Source: Stratiolaelaps scimitus
Taxonomy: Eukaryota > Arthropoda > Arachnida > Mesostigmata > Laelapidae
Length of the DNA stretch: 64,000 bases
NCBI GenBank assembly: GCA_019614645.1
Contig: JABWDB010000066.1
Span: 186,001 to 250,000, forward strand
Direction: 5' to 3'
A program made the position numbers and the translations under genes. Positions 11,598-22,859 of the stretch are shown here, in pieces (within the stretch, counting starts at the first letter, position 1; every line of letters starts with the position of its first letter). The notes below the pieces were generated by a model. The model ran no database searches. It was not told the origin of the DNA and saw only the letters and a list, made by a program, of their open reading frames with translations.

Positions 11598-12696
11598 CCC
11601 TGTCATATATTCTAGAATCAATACACAGAAGATTATGATGCCCGTGGGTGAATACCTCTCAGGATATTTATTGTGTCACGATAACCACATGTGATGTCGT
11701 CCATTGATTTAATCGACCTCGGAAACGCGGCGTTGTTACCTTACAATTTCACAACACCTCTGTCGCGTGATGCCAGCTTTCCAGAAAGCACTAAAGTTAC
11801 TATCTGTTCAATTGTCAATTTTTCGGCCAGTAATACCGTACTACAAATGAGTGCAGGTCCAGTGGACTGTTGGATGAATCATATTTAAAAGATTTAGTTA
11901 AACCACATACAATTAGTACAAGCATGTAAAGTTCATGGTAGGTAAACTCCAACATTAGAAGGTTGGACATCCGAATGGATTTATTCAGAGCCATGACCAT
12001 CATTAACTCTAGGCAGTGGGTAAACTTTCCTACACCGAATGCACTAATAGTCATCTAATATACAGACTGATGGCCCGATTTCTATTGGTCTCGATTTTAG
12101 TTAAATAACATATAGGTGACTTTTCGGTTTGTTGGTGCTAATAACTTACTGTTCCGAGTTACCCCGCATACGAAGGGTACTATGGGCACAGTGAATGGTA
12201 AATGCATGCCAGCGGTAACTCCACAGTTTAGAGAGCTACGGAGTCTGCTAAGATCTGAAATGGACATGCGATGCAAATCAGTGGAACAGTTTTACTAATT
12301 TTAAGGGCTACTTAGGTCCTTGGAAAGATTATAAGTATACGAAACTGTTCTGAGTCAAAATGTGCGATGGTATCTTCCCGCAGGAAATATATATGAACAC
12401 CTATAATGTTCGCATACTATTCAGAAGGCACCTGATCATAAGAACAGCGCTTTTCCTATCGAGGCAAACTCCGCATTGTAATTTATATCAATGGCTGTTG
12501 AACCTCAAATAATCAAGTACACGATCTATTAAATCAATAAACGGTCCCTCTAGACCGAGCATGAGCTCAGCTTGTGCTCCTTCGGAAGTGGCTCACTTAT
12601 GAGCTACTATTCTATTTATATATATGTAGCTCTTTTGACCTACTATACGGCGCTGCGTGATTGATTTCACTAGCAGAAATCGCAATACACGCACGT

Positions 12697-14274
12697 TTAG
12701 TGCCTCGCGCCCCGATCAAAGGCCTCCCACTGCGGCCGCCGGATAGCATCCGCTAGACCGCCGGCACCGTAAGGTCTGCCATAGGCTGCCGAAGATCCCT
12801 GAGCAGCCATAATAGGCGAGGTCAGATCGTTCGCGTGGGCTCGGGGTGGTGAACGCCGATAAGGATCATCTCGACGGCTATAGAGGCCAGTATCAACATA
12901 GCCTCCAGCACCGCGGTGATCGACACGATTCGTAGACGCAAAGCGGTCGGTCACATATGGGTCGTACAGACCTTCAGAGAGCCTAGCGCGCTTTGAGCTT
13001 CTCCAGCGTGGATCTTCCAAATAGTCGGGATCGACACGGTTGCTTGCTGCTGGAAGCCGATCATAAGCTGGAGAATTATCTTCGTAGTTCGCAGCGGCCC
13101 GGCCAGGATAGGGTTTCGGGTATTTACCCTTGAAAGCCGCTGGAGGGCTAGGTGCGAATTTGTTATGACCGTTCGCACCAGGTGGAAGGAAGTTCTTCGG
13201 TGGTGGTGCGCCTCTCATGAATGGACCGCCGGCTTTAGCCATGGGAGGTCCATTTCGCCTAACGAAGGGCCTCGGCGCAGCTCCCGGCACCGGGTGTCCG
13301 GCCTTTAGCAATGCCGCCCGAGCAAGCTTCTGTTGCTTGCGCAGCTGCTGCTCATCCAGCTGCTCGAGTTTCTTAGCTCTCTTCTCTCGCAACATCTGCA
13401 TTTCTTTCGCTGACGTTTCCATCGCCTTCTGTTCGGCTTCGGTCAGCTCGAGCCTTTCAATGAGGAACTTCTTGAGCGACTCGCCAATAAGCTGGCCGCC
13501 CTTCGGGGTCCACATCGCTTCGTTCGTCTCCATAGTGCCTTCACGACGTGAGATATAGCGAAGGTCGAGAAGTCTGATATCAGATTTCTCCTCTACCCAA
13601 GAGGCCATCCGCTCGTTGATCTCCCTCGCCTCGGCGTTAAACGCTGTCTCAGGCAATGTGGCCCACGTAAGCGAGCTGCACTTGTCGTGTTCGCACACCT
13701 TCGACAGTAGTTCTTGTAGTTTGGTGACAAATTTTGTCCGCTCGTAGTCTTCGAGCGCGGTGTCAGCCAGGCCGCCAAACCAAAGGACATGAAAACTACG
13801 TCCCTGTACGCGATCATTGTTTAGCCCAGTGAGTAGATGCTCGGACATACCATTCACGCCGTCAATGGCTTTGCTACGCCAAAAAGAGCGTGGCACCCGA
13901 CCAAGCTGAACAAACATGGTGTGTGGATATTTACGCATCTTGGTGAACATCCCATCAGAGATGGCCATCAGATGGGGTCGTGCATCAGGTTCAGGTGCGT
14001 CCTCAATGCGTGCTTCAACCTGTGAATTCGACACTTGCGCTTCCAGTTCGGCTATACGCGCATCACGGTCGGCCACCTGCTGCTGGTACTCCGCCAGCCG
14101 GCTGCGTAGCTCGCATACATCGCATTTGCCACCCTCGGTATCAGCCTCGAGCTGACTAGCATTGTTGTAACACGTCTCACACATCATGACGCCATCAGTA
14201 CTCCCGGCGTCATCTTCTGCGTCGCCGCCAGCAAATTCGACTTCGTTCGTCGCATTTTCCGCGTCGGCAGACAT
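12697..14274 (-). CDS. SGNH-like/CXXC/coiled-coil protein, copy A (525 aa)
   Basis: Single-exon ORF from ATG (MSADAENATNEVEF) to stop. Residues in order: an acidic N-terminus (1-30); two CXXC pairs, C32/C35 and C51/C54, which could form a small zinc site; a coiled coil (about 55-90); a globular domain (about 115-275) resembling the SGNH-hydrolase fold, with VLWFGGLADT in place of the usual GxND block and MWTPKGGQLIGESL near the usual DxxH block; a Lys/Glu/Gln-rich coiled coil (about 278-325); and a P/G/R/Y-rich tail (325-525) with SSKRAR as a possible nuclear signal. Because the nucleophile and GxND signatures are not evident, I expect a non-enzymatic, possibly RNA-associated role; that is inference. 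No named family recognised. Clean ORF, codon use and a near-identical second copy support expression. A divergent ORF starts about 320 bp upstream. Confidence 0.85.
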   Translation of the reverse strand: MSADAENATNEVEFAGGDAEDDAGSTDGVMMCETCYNNASQLEADTEGGKCDVCELRSRLAEYQQQVADRDARIAELEAQVSNSQVEARIEDAPEPDARPHLMAISDGMFTKMRKYPHTMFVQLGRVPRSFWRSKAIDGVNGMSEHLLTGLNNDRVQGRSFHVLWFGGLADTALEDYERTKFVTKLQELLSKVCEHDKCSSLTWATLPETAFNAEAREINERMASWVEEKSDIRLLDLRYISRREGTMETNEAMWTPKGGQLIGESLKKFLIERLELTEAEQKAMETSAKEMQMLREKRAKKLEQLDEQQLRKQQKLARAALLKAGHPVPGAAPRPFVRRNGPPMAKAGGPFMRGAPPPKNFLPPGANGHNKFAPSPPAAFKGKYPKPYPGRAAANYEDNSPAYDRLPAASNRVDPDYLEDPRWRSSKRARLSEGLYDPYVTDRFASTNRVDHRGAGGYVDTGLYSRRDDPYRRSPPRAHANDLTSPIMAAQGSSAAYGRPYGAGGLADAIRRPQWEAFDRGARH

Positions 14275-14592
14275 AATTTCAGCCAGTCAGTAGACTTTCG
14301 ATGGGGGTCTCTGGACTTATTGTGCTTTTTGTTGTTTCTTGTGCTCGTGTATTTCACCAGAGCACACACACACACCCTGCTTACTCGACCAATTCACGAG
14401 GTGGGCAGGCGTCAGTTGATCGAGGCGTTCGCCACCATGCAACTGTCACAACAGAGTCACCCGCAGACTGACTACTATCCTTACTAACTGCTACAATTAA
14501 TAGAGCCTTTCTCTTTTCGCTGTCCTGTTGTTCGGCCTTAGCAACGACAACTTCAGTTGTTGCCCGTAGACAAACACCAGAGTTAAGCGAAG
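14275..14592. promoter_or_regulatory. bidirectional intergenic region, copy A
   Basis: 318 bp between the ATGs of the minus-strand SGNH-like gene and the plus-strand 101-codon ORF. It lies inside the homogenised core and carries a short CA run that differs in length from copy B. It must hold the 5' UTRs and probably the promoter of the minus-strand gene. No TATA box seen. Confidence 0.35.
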
Positions 14593-14898
14593 ATGGCCAC
14601 GATCCACACGCCGGTATATCGAAACATACAACAGTTGTTCCCGGCTACACAATGTGCTCACGTTTATAGTGGTAAGAGACAGCGAATCACAATGGAAATG
14701 CAGTTTGCGTTCCTCGTTCGCGTTCTGCAAGTCAGGTGTTCAATAGAAGAAGGACCGTTTTTGTTGGACTCCAGTCCTTCTCCCAGTAGACACTTCTCAG
14801 AACTTATATGTATGGCATTACTACGGGAAATATCGGTAAAGAACCAGCGATCTGCAACACCGAACCTGGCACAGAGGTATCACCCGGCAGACGACTAA
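14593..14898 (+). CDS. divergent 101-codon ORF, copy A, unknown
   Basis: ATG-initiated ORF beginning MATIHTPVYRNIQQLF and ending LAQRYHPADD. No domain recognised; one hydrophobic segment (MEMQFAFLVRVLQV) but no signal peptide. Against copy B I see three nucleotide changes: two are synonymous third-position changes (CAG/CAA, CTG/CTA) and one changes Ser to Gly. That hints at, but cannot prove, coding constraint. It could instead be 5' non-coding sequence of a longer gene. Confidence 0.35.
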   Translation: MATIHTPVYRNIQQLFPATQCAHVYSGKRQRITMEMQFAFLVRVLQVRCSIEEGPFLLDSSPSPSRHFSELICMALLREISVKNQRSATPNLAQRYHPADD

Positions 14899-15074
14899 TC
14901 GTTCTTGATTCCTCACTGCGGCCGTGGGTTAGAGGAGTCCGAACGATGATGACGCGCCACCGACAACATCCGCGTTGGACGAGCAGTTTGAATTTTCGCG
15001 GCGTAACACCTTCTACACATTGCAATGGGAGTTTGCATATGGGATTGACGAATCAGATAATAATTGTCATATTA

Positions 15075-15175
15075 TATATATATATTTGTTTTATTTTCAC
15101 TCTGTTCGAGTAATTACAACGGTGTGTACAATATACAAGTCAGTCAATTATATAATATATATATATATATATACG
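15075..15175. repeat. TA microsatellites at the right edge of the core, unit A
   Basis: Two TA runs (near 15074-15086 and 15151-15172) lie just outside the near-identical core. The matching place in unit B also has TA runs of different length. Confidence 0.8.
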
Positions 15176-16139
15176 TGCGAGGAAATACATTCAGTGTGCA
15201 GTTATGAATTGGCCAATGGTACATTTGCATTCAGAACGATACGATGTTAAATAGTAGATCAAACAGATTGAATACGAGAATTGGGAAACGTAGGCGAGAT
15301 ACCGCTTTTCTACTGGGTATTTTATGTAATTATCTAAAATTAATTGGATTAAAGTGTGTCAGTTTACTGCCACTCTAAGACAAAAAAAGTTCAGAGGGCT
15401 GCTTGGTGAATACGAACAGCGAAACACCATATCTCGACCTCGATGTATTTAATGTTTAGATAGAGTTCGCACATAAGAGAAAATATTAAATTTGACCCTA
15501 GTTGCCATGTATGATGCTGTATCAAACGATTAGAAGGGCTCCGAACTTATTATGCATCGAGATATCGGGTAGCACAATTGCGCTGACATACGGTATTGGA
15601 AACTCGATTGCTGACACCAACCTGTCTAAGAGACTTGTTTATAAAACGAGATTTGTGTAACAGAGAGCTGCCAACACAACATAAGACAGCGGGTAATTGA
15701 AATCCGTGCTCAACAAACAGTGAAGACGTTCCAACTTTCGTCCACCACTGAATGTGTTATGCCTCTGCTGAAGTAGGAGACTTTTCTAATTACGAGTAAT
15801 GCTCTGTTGACAAAATAGAATTCGAAAGCAAGGAAAACAGATCCTATGATAGAAGTACTCGAGGATTTAAATTTGAAGATTTTTGCAGCAAACGAATCGA
15901 GGCGAATATAGTGAATTATTACAACGTGGATATTGGATGAATTCCATAAAAAGTGTCAACCATATCGAAATACATTGAGTGGAGTGAATTCCCGTACCGT
16001 GTATGGCCAATCCATTAGAGTCTGCTAGTTTTGTACATTTTTGTTTCTTTACTAGCTTATATTCTTTAAAATTCCTAGTGCATTGTTTGTCGTCTGTTAT
16101 ACCGTTGGAAATATTGGTGTATAAAAAAGGGCTGGGAGC

Positions 16140-18075
16140 GAAGGGAGCGTTAATAATGACTCTGATCGAGGGTCCGATGGGTCACTAGAGACCTTTATGG
16201 ACGCTAAGAAAATATTACAGTTTCTTATTAGGGACAGCAAGCGTGATGCATGGTAGAAACTTATAAGGTTAGTTGAAGTGGACGTATGGGGCCTCACGTA
16301 TAAACTCGTGATAGAGAATATGGGTGCCAAATTGTCCTCTCTACCGCCTGACAACCCCTGAGAGGTGGTCGAAGCCCTCTTCCCGACTCATCTCCTAAGA
16401 GACCCGACGACGGGTCTCGATGAAGGACGAGGGGCGAATGACGTATATAAGGTGACTACTGAAGATATTCGCAGGACACGCAGCATCCCAGTAGAAGCGT
16501 TTCGACAAGCGGTGCGGAGCTAGCCGAACATATTCAGGGACGCTATTAATCAAGTTACCCAAGGTGGCACCTTCCCGAAGGACTGGAAGAAAGGTAAGCT
16601 AGTTTTGGATTCTTAAGAAGGAGAAGGCCCCTTGGCTTTTAGGCCCATCTGTCCCTTGAGCACCTGAGAATAACAGGTAACTATTATGAGAGCCCTGCAG
16701 AAGAAGGGCGTCTCGTACGGGCCTCGTCCTTGGGTCTACCCTGTAGAATCTAGCCTACGACGGTGTGCTGTTGATTCATATTATAGACGGGGTATAGTAT
16801 TCAGTTTACGCTTATGACCTTGCACTTCTGGTCAGGGCACGAGATGAATCAACTCTGCAAGAGAGAGCCAATGAGTTCTTGTCCTTTGGGCCGAGTGGAC
16901 GTACCGGAAAAGACTGAGGCCTTCTAATTGGCAGGAAGAAGGAAGAAGCGGGTGGTCATCCTGAAGGTCCAAAATTATGCAGGTATCTTGGAGTTCAACT
17001 GGACACTGGCCTAACTGGCGGAGCCCACATTCACATGATAACCGAAAATCCCCAACGGATCACTATTAATCTTGCCAGAATACTCCCTCGTGTCGGAGAG
17101 GCGTCCGGGGACAGATATCGCGGTAAAGTCCTGCTATAACAGGTATCTCTTGCGAGCTGCCCAAAGACCTCTGGCTATCAGAGTCTGCCCGCCTACAGGA
17201 CAGTCTTCACCGAGACTCTCCTGATGCTTGCTAGAATGCTCCTCTGGGACATTTTCGCACGAGAAAGAAATAGAGGATTCCTGAATGGCGAGCTGGATCT
17301 CATCGCGGCGCGACAGGCTACTCTCAGTAGCTGGCAAGGAGTGGTCCAGTAGAAACTGACCTACTTCCTTTGGGAGCCCTTCAGCACATACAGTCTCTTC
17401 GGGGCCACAGATAATTTCAAGGAATAAAGGTCCCTGGACGTAACTCATCTCGGACCTTCACAATGGTATGAGGCGGATGTCGGGGAACCTAGGTACGGGA
17501 CCATCCAGATTCTAGCAGGTCACGGTCAGTTTTAGGTGTTCCTGAAGCTTTTTGGAAAGGCACCATCAAACTCCTGCGTCCTGTGTCCCTCCGGTGAGCT
17601 GTATGACATAGTTCATGCAGTGACCCGTAGCGGGGCCCTGTAGGCGGTAACAGAGAGAGGGCCAGAGTCGTCGAGGACAGATCCAATGCAAGGAATAGTG
17701 GATTTTATGATCCGTTCTAGAGAAAACGGGAAAAGGCAACAATATGGATGGATGCACTCATGAGCGAAAAACTAGCCTTGAGGGGCTAAGAAGGAATAGA
17801 TTCAGACGGGACACCCGCGTAGGCGGTCAGAGACTGGAGCTGAGAAAGGGAGCCAGGGGGGACGCAGGGGAGGTCTGGCCTCAGTCGCACTGGCGCACCC
17901 CCAGATATAAAGAGACTGTAGGCGTAAGCTCCAGAAGGTGCCCGCGAAGTAATACTTTTGGCTTTCCGACCCATCTGATGGTAGAGACAAAGGTTTGGTG
18001 TGTTTCTGAGTCCCACACTACAGTTAAAGCACCGGTCAGCACGCATGTGCATCATGCATTCCCGTCCACTCCCCA
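16140..18075 (+). pseudogene. R1-clade non-LTR retrotransposon relic, copy A
   Basis: Decayed LINE in many frames. Recognisable pieces match copy B: the stretch before the RT (NIFRDAINQ.T..GTFP.DWKKGK), the RT active-site block read as VYAYDLALLV at about 16804-16833 (the second position of YADD has become Tyr, so the site is destroyed), ARILPRVGEA, NRYLLRAAQRPLAIRV, and the C-terminal LAGHGQF...SNSCVLCPSG zinc-type block at about 17515-17595. The rest to about 18075 aligns with the 3' end of copy B and with a tail at 29228-29340. No intact ORF; cannot encode a working element. Confidence 0.78.
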
Positions 18076-18145
18076 CAAAAAAGATGTATTAGCCTGACCA
18101 GACGAGTGTGAAATGGAAAGAGAAACTACCTAATACTTCACACAA

Positions 18146-18454
18146 GTGCTTACGGGTCATGGGTCCTTCCAGAAATATTTATGTAGAATAAAGAATACAG
18201 GGAGCCCAAAGTGTATATATTGCAATACGGGAGCAGAGGACGATGTAACACATACCATCTTCCCCTGCCCGGCTTTAACGAAGACGCCGGGGGAAGCTTA
18301 CGTAAAGGCGGCCCGAACGAGGTCAATGCCAGAATTTGTAAATATAATGATGGGGAACAAGGAAAGCTGGGAAGCGCGGGTAAACATCGTTGAAAAGGTG
18401 ATGAGAAAAAAGCTGGACTTGGAGAATGCAAGGAGACTAAATATGTATATATAA
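18146..18454 (+). pseudogene. C-terminal fragment of a second LINE (R1/I type)
   Basis: An open frame of 102 codons reads LTGHGSFQKYLCRI, CIYCNTGAEDDVTHTIFPCP, then VEKVMRKKLDLENARR. This is the classic cysteine/histidine knuckle and basic C-terminus downstream of the RT in R1-like elements (C-x2-C-x8-H-x4-C type). It differs from the LAGHGQ...CVLCPSG end of copy A, so it belongs to another element. It starts mid-domain, has no RT, and ends in CA-rich and A-rich sequence. Confidence 0.75.
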
Positions 18455-18719
18455 CTCCACACACACACACACCCACATTCCACTGATGTAAATATCTACA
18501 AACAGTCCCGGTGGAATTGGAAATAAATCTTATAAATGAAAAAAAAAAGTGTGAAATGGAAAGACAGGAAACGTGTCTCCCGGACAAAGAACTTGCTCAG
18601 GATATCTGCCGAGTGGATCCGTCAGAAGTCGGAAGAAAGCGAGGCGTCCACAAGCACTTCATGAGTATCAATGATAGCTGTCACCAAGGAGGAAAAGTAC
18701 AAGTCCAAAGCTAGCTAGT

Positions 18720-19394
18720 TGAGTAAATGTTCGTAAACTATTTTCAGAAGCCGGACACCAAATATGGTAAATATAGTTATACATGGTGCGTTATCTAACT
18801 AGAACTGATTATCATTCTCCTGTAGAGTATGCATGGAAGCATTTTCCCATTGGAAGTTATGACTATGTCCAGTCAAAGTGGGTTGCGGCTCGAGCCTTCT
18901 GTCAATGTAAATACTGAATACACCGCCCCATGGCCGCCTAGGCGTGGAAACCAGTTTCCACCAGCACTTACCCCAAGCGTGTAACTAATTGATTATAGTG
19001 AAACTATCATATTATACTTTGTTATTGATATTGGATTTAATATTAAACTCGTTTTTTTACCCATGTATCACACAATAACAGCGTACCTAACGGCCTCGGC
19101 CCCGGTCCCCAACTAATCCCCTCCAAATAATCCCTAGAACTAATTCCTAATTATTGTGTTTGAATATATATATATATATATATATATACGTACCATAATT
19201 GTATTTACGTATCATAACTAACTTCAAAACCTGGAGAGGTGTAGTTAAGAATCTTTGTCCATAACCGGAACTCAAATTAGTCAATGTTTCTCATGTATAT
19301 ACAAGTCCGAGGGAAATCCGTCGAAGTTTTGGAGAAGTAAAGTTATGAACATCTTTGTTTTCCCTTAGAATAGCGACAAAACATATTTCCACCC

Positions 19395-19437
<43 letters not shown>

Positions 19438-19440
19438 TGC
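18720..19440. other. non-coding spacer between duplication units
   Basis: No gene. A segment near 19115-19165 (AATAATCCCTAGAACTAAT then TTGTGTTTGAATA) is related to 29690-29735, and both run into TA microsatellites, as expected for two copies of one element tail. TA runs at 19164-19188 and 19398-19432. Confidence 0.6.
19398..19432. repeat. (TA)n microsatellite
   Basis: TA run of about 35 bp. Confidence 0.9.
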
Positions 19441-20951
19441 CCCGTTGAGTAGACTGCTTTTAAAGAAAAAAAGTGCTGCCTGTCGTTGACTAAACTTACC
19501 AATTCGTATTAAATTAATATTCTTTTCCTATATTTTATTCTGCTACGCTTCTTGTCACATATTATAGAATCAATTATAGAATCAACACACAGAAGATTAT
19601 GATGCCAGTGAGCGAATACGTCTCAGTAATATTTATTGTAAAGTGTCACGATACCTAAATGTGATGTTGTCCTCTGACTTAATCGACCTCAGAAACGCTG
19701 CGTTGCTACCTGCAAAGTGCCGCTCCGTTCCAAATGCGATACATCTAGTCGTTCGTTTACCTGATGACACTGTTATCATTTGCTCCGCTTAAGGAGAGTA
19801 TGGCAATCTCGTTCGCAATTTTAGTATTTGTCAAGTGTGCAGTGACGCATTACCATCGTCATATTCTTACGGCGGTTTCGTCATGTATTATACATTCCTG
19901 ATTTTTTTTTGCTTTGCTTGAAGCTTTTCGTTTTACAAAATCAAAATTCTACCTGGCCTCACAATTTCACAAGGCCTCTCTAGCGTGAAGCAGGCTTTCT
20001 GGAAAGCACTAATGTTATTATCTGTTCAATTGTCAATCTTCCGGCCAGTATTGCCGTACTACAGGTCAAGTGGGCTTTTGGATGAATCACATTTGAAAAA
20101 TTTAGTTAAATCACATACAATTAGTCCAAGCATGTAAAGTTCATGGTAGGTGTACCTTCTTAAAATCCAAGATTAGAAGGTTGTACATTCGAAAGGATTT
20201 ATTTAGTGCCATTACCAGCAACCCGACACAGTGGGTAGATGTCTCAGTATTTAAGGTATCTGAAGTTCAGCCTCCCACACTGAATGCACTAATACTTATA
20301 TATATATATATATACTGATGGCCCAATTTCCGTTAGTCTCTATTATAGTTATATAATATATGGGTGACTTTTCATTTTGTTCGTGCTACTAACGTACTGT
20401 TCCGAGTTACCCTGCATACGAAGGGTGGTATGGACACAGTAAATGGTAAATGCATGCCAGCGGTAACTCCACAGTTTAGAGAGCTACGGAATCTGCTAAA
20501 ATCTGAAATGGGCATGCGATACAAATCAATGGGGCAACTTCACGACTACTTTTACGGGTTCCTTAGGTTCTTGGAAAGATTATAAGTACACGAAGCTGTT
20601 CCGAGTCAACATGTGAGATGGTATCTCCCCGCAGGAAACAGATAAGAAGTCCTACAATTATCGGCCACTGTTCGGACAGCATATGAACACAACAATTGAG
20701 CGGGCCGCCCTCGCGAGGCAAACTCCGCATTGTAATTTATATCAATGGCTGTTGAACCTCAAATAATTCAAGTACACGATCTATTAAATCAATAAACGGT
20801 CCCTCTAGACCGAGCATGGGCTCAGCTTGTGCTCCTTCGGAAGTGGCTCACTTATGAGCTACTATTCTTTTTATATATATGTAGCTCTTTTGATCTACTA
20901 TACGGTGCTGCGTGATTGATTTCACTAGCAGAAATCGCAATACACGCACGT

Positions 20952-22538
20952 TTAGTGCCTCGTGACCCGATCATAGGCCTCCCACTGCGGCCGCCGGATA
21001 GCATCCGCTAGACCGCCAGCACCATAAGGTCTCCCATAGGCTGCCGAAGATCCCTGAGCAGCCATAATAGGCGAGGTCAGATCGTTCGCGTGGGCTCGGG
21101 GTGGTGAACGCCGATAAGGATCGTTCCGACGGCTATAGAGGCCAGTATCGGCATAGCCTCCACCACCTCGCTGATCGACACGATTCGTAGACACAAAGCG
21201 GTCGGTCACATATGGGTCGTACAGACCTTCAGAGAGCCTAGCGCGCTTTGAGCTTCTCCAGCGTGGGTCTTCCAAATAGTCGGGATCGACACGGTTGCTT
21301 GCTGCTGGAAGCCGATCATAAGCTGGGGAATTACCCTCGTAGTTCGCAGCGCCCCTCCCAGGATAGGGTTTCGGGTATTTACCCTTGAAAGCCGCTGGAG
21401 GTCCTGGCGGGCTAGGTGCGAATTTGTTATGACCGTTCGCACCAGGGGGAAGGAAGTTCTTCGGTGGTGGTGCGCCTCTCATGAATGGACCGCCGGCTTT
21501 AGCCATGGGAGGTCCATTTCGCCTAACGAAGGGCCTTGGCGCAGCTCCCGGCACCGGGTGTCCGGCCTTTAGCAATGCCGCCCGAGCAAGCTTCTGTTGC
21601 TTGCGCAGCTGCTGCTCATCCAGCTGCTCGAGTTTCTTAGCTCTATTCTCTCGCAACATCTGCTTTTCTTTCGCTGACGTTTCCATCGCCTTCTGTTCGG
21701 CTTCGGTCAGCTCGAGCCTTTCGATGAGGAACTTCTTGAGCGACTCGCCAATAAGCTGGCCGCCCTTCGGGGTCCACATCGCTTCGTTCGTTTCCATAGT
21801 GCCTTCACGACGTGAAATGTAGCGAAGGTCGAGGAGTCTGATATCAGATTTCTCCTCTACCCAAGAGGCCATCCGCTCGTTGATCTCCCTCGCCTCGGCG
21901 TTAAACGCTGTCTCAGGCAACGTGGCCCACGTAAGCGAGCTGCACTTGTCGTGTTCGCACACCTTCGATAGTAGTTCTTGTAGTTTGGTGACAAATTTTG
22001 TCCGCTCGTAGTTTTCGAGCGCGGTGTCAGCCAGGCCGCCAAACCAAAGGACATGAAAACTACGTCCCTGTACTCGATCATTGTTTAGCCCAGTCAGTAG
22101 GTGCTCGGACATACCATTCACGCCGTCAATGGTCTTGCTATGCCAAAAAGAGCGTGGCACCCGACCAAGCTGAACAAACATGGTGTGTGGATATTTACGC
22201 ATCTTGGTGAACATCCCATCAGAGATGGCCATCAGATGGGGTCGTGCATCAGGTTCAGGTGCGTCCTCAATGCGTGCTTCAACCTGTGAATTCGATACTT
22301 GCGCTTCCAGTTCGGCTATACGCGCGTCACGGTCGGCCACCTGCTGCTGGTACTCCGCCAGCCGGCTGCGTAGCTCGCATACATCGCATTTGCCACCCTC
22401 GGTATCAGCCTCGAGCTGACTAGCATTGTTGTAACACGTCTCACACATCATGACGCCATCAGTACTCCCGGCGTCATCTTCTGCGTCGCCGCCAGCAAAT
22501 TCGACTTCGTTTGTCGCATTTTCCGCGTCGGCAGACAT
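20952..22538 (-). CDS. SGNH-like/CXXC/coiled-coil protein, copy B (528 aa)
   Basis: Paralogue of the 12697-14274 gene with the same single-exon structure. By eye I count 15 substitutions and one 3-residue insertion (GPP after SPP near residue 378). Residues 1-132, with both CXXC pairs and the first coiled coil, are identical. R133H, A136T and D176N lie in the SGNH-like domain, M292K and K298N in the second coiled coil, and the other ten in the low-complexity tail (A393G, D399G, A446V, H453Q, A456G, V460A, D469N, F519Y, G522V, A523T). Both copies are fully open, so both may be expressed. Function as for copy A: not recognised. Confidence 0.85.
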   Translation of the reverse strand: MSADAENATNEVEFAGGDAEDDAGSTDGVMMCETCYNNASQLEADTEGGKCDVCELRSRLAEYQQQVADRDARIAELEAQVSNSQVEARIEDAPEPDARPHLMAISDGMFTKMRKYPHTMFVQLGRVPRSFWHSKTIDGVNGMSEHLLTGLNNDRVQGRSFHVLWFGGLADTALENYERTKFVTKLQELLSKVCEHDKCSSLTWATLPETAFNAEAREINERMASWVEEKSDIRLLDLRYISRREGTMETNEAMWTPKGGQLIGESLKKFLIERLELTEAEQKAMETSAKEKQMLRENRAKKLEQLDEQQLRKQQKLARAALLKAGHPVPGAAPRPFVRRNGPPMAKAGGPFMRGAPPPKNFLPPGANGHNKFAPSPPGPPAAFKGKYPKPYPGRGAANYEGNSPAYDRLPAASNRVDPDYLEDPRWRSSKRARLSEGLYDPYVTDRFVSTNRVDQRGGGGYADTGLYSRRNDPYRRSPPRAHANDLTSPIMAAQGSSAAYGRPYGAGGLADAIRRPQWEAYDRVTRH

Positions 22539-22859
22539 TTCAGCCAGTCAGTAGACTTTCGATGGGGGTCTCTGGACTTATTGTGCTTTTTGTTGTTTCT
22601 TGTGCTCGTGTATTTCACCAGAGCACACACACACACACACACCCTGCTTACTCGACCAATTCACGAGGTGGGCAGGCGTCAGTTGATCGAGGCGTTCGCC
22701 ACCAAGCAACTGTCACAACAGAGTCACCCGCAGACTTACTACTATCCTTACTAACTGCTACAATTAATAGAGCCTTTCTCTTTTCGCTGTCCTGTTGTTC
22801 GGCCTTAGCAACGACAACTTCAGTTGTTGCCCGTAGACAAACACCAGAGTTAAGCGAAG
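22539..22859. promoter_or_regulatory. bidirectional intergenic region, copy B
   Basis: 321 bp matching 14275-14592. It differs mainly in a longer CA run (about 22625-22642) and a 4-bp deletion before the minus-strand ATG. Confidence 0.35.

Larger units (their letters stand above)
11608..18075. repeat. segmental duplication unit A
   Basis: Direct repeat of 19575-26610. Matching anchors, in order: CACAGAAGATTATGATGCC (11628/19590), GTAAATGCATGCCAGCGGTA (12198/20444), the minus-strand gene, GGGAAACGTAGGCGAGATA, CAGTGAAGACGTTCCAACTT, CCGTTGGAAATATTGGTGTA, and an R1-like LINE. Divergence is clear in the flanks but almost nil in a core of about 2.6 kb (12466-15038). Confidence 0.88.

Noticed and set aside
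12116..12298. Plus-strand 60-codon frame with a relative at 20364-20585
   Set aside because: Similarity is explained by the segmental duplication, the two frames diverge in length, and no domain is seen.
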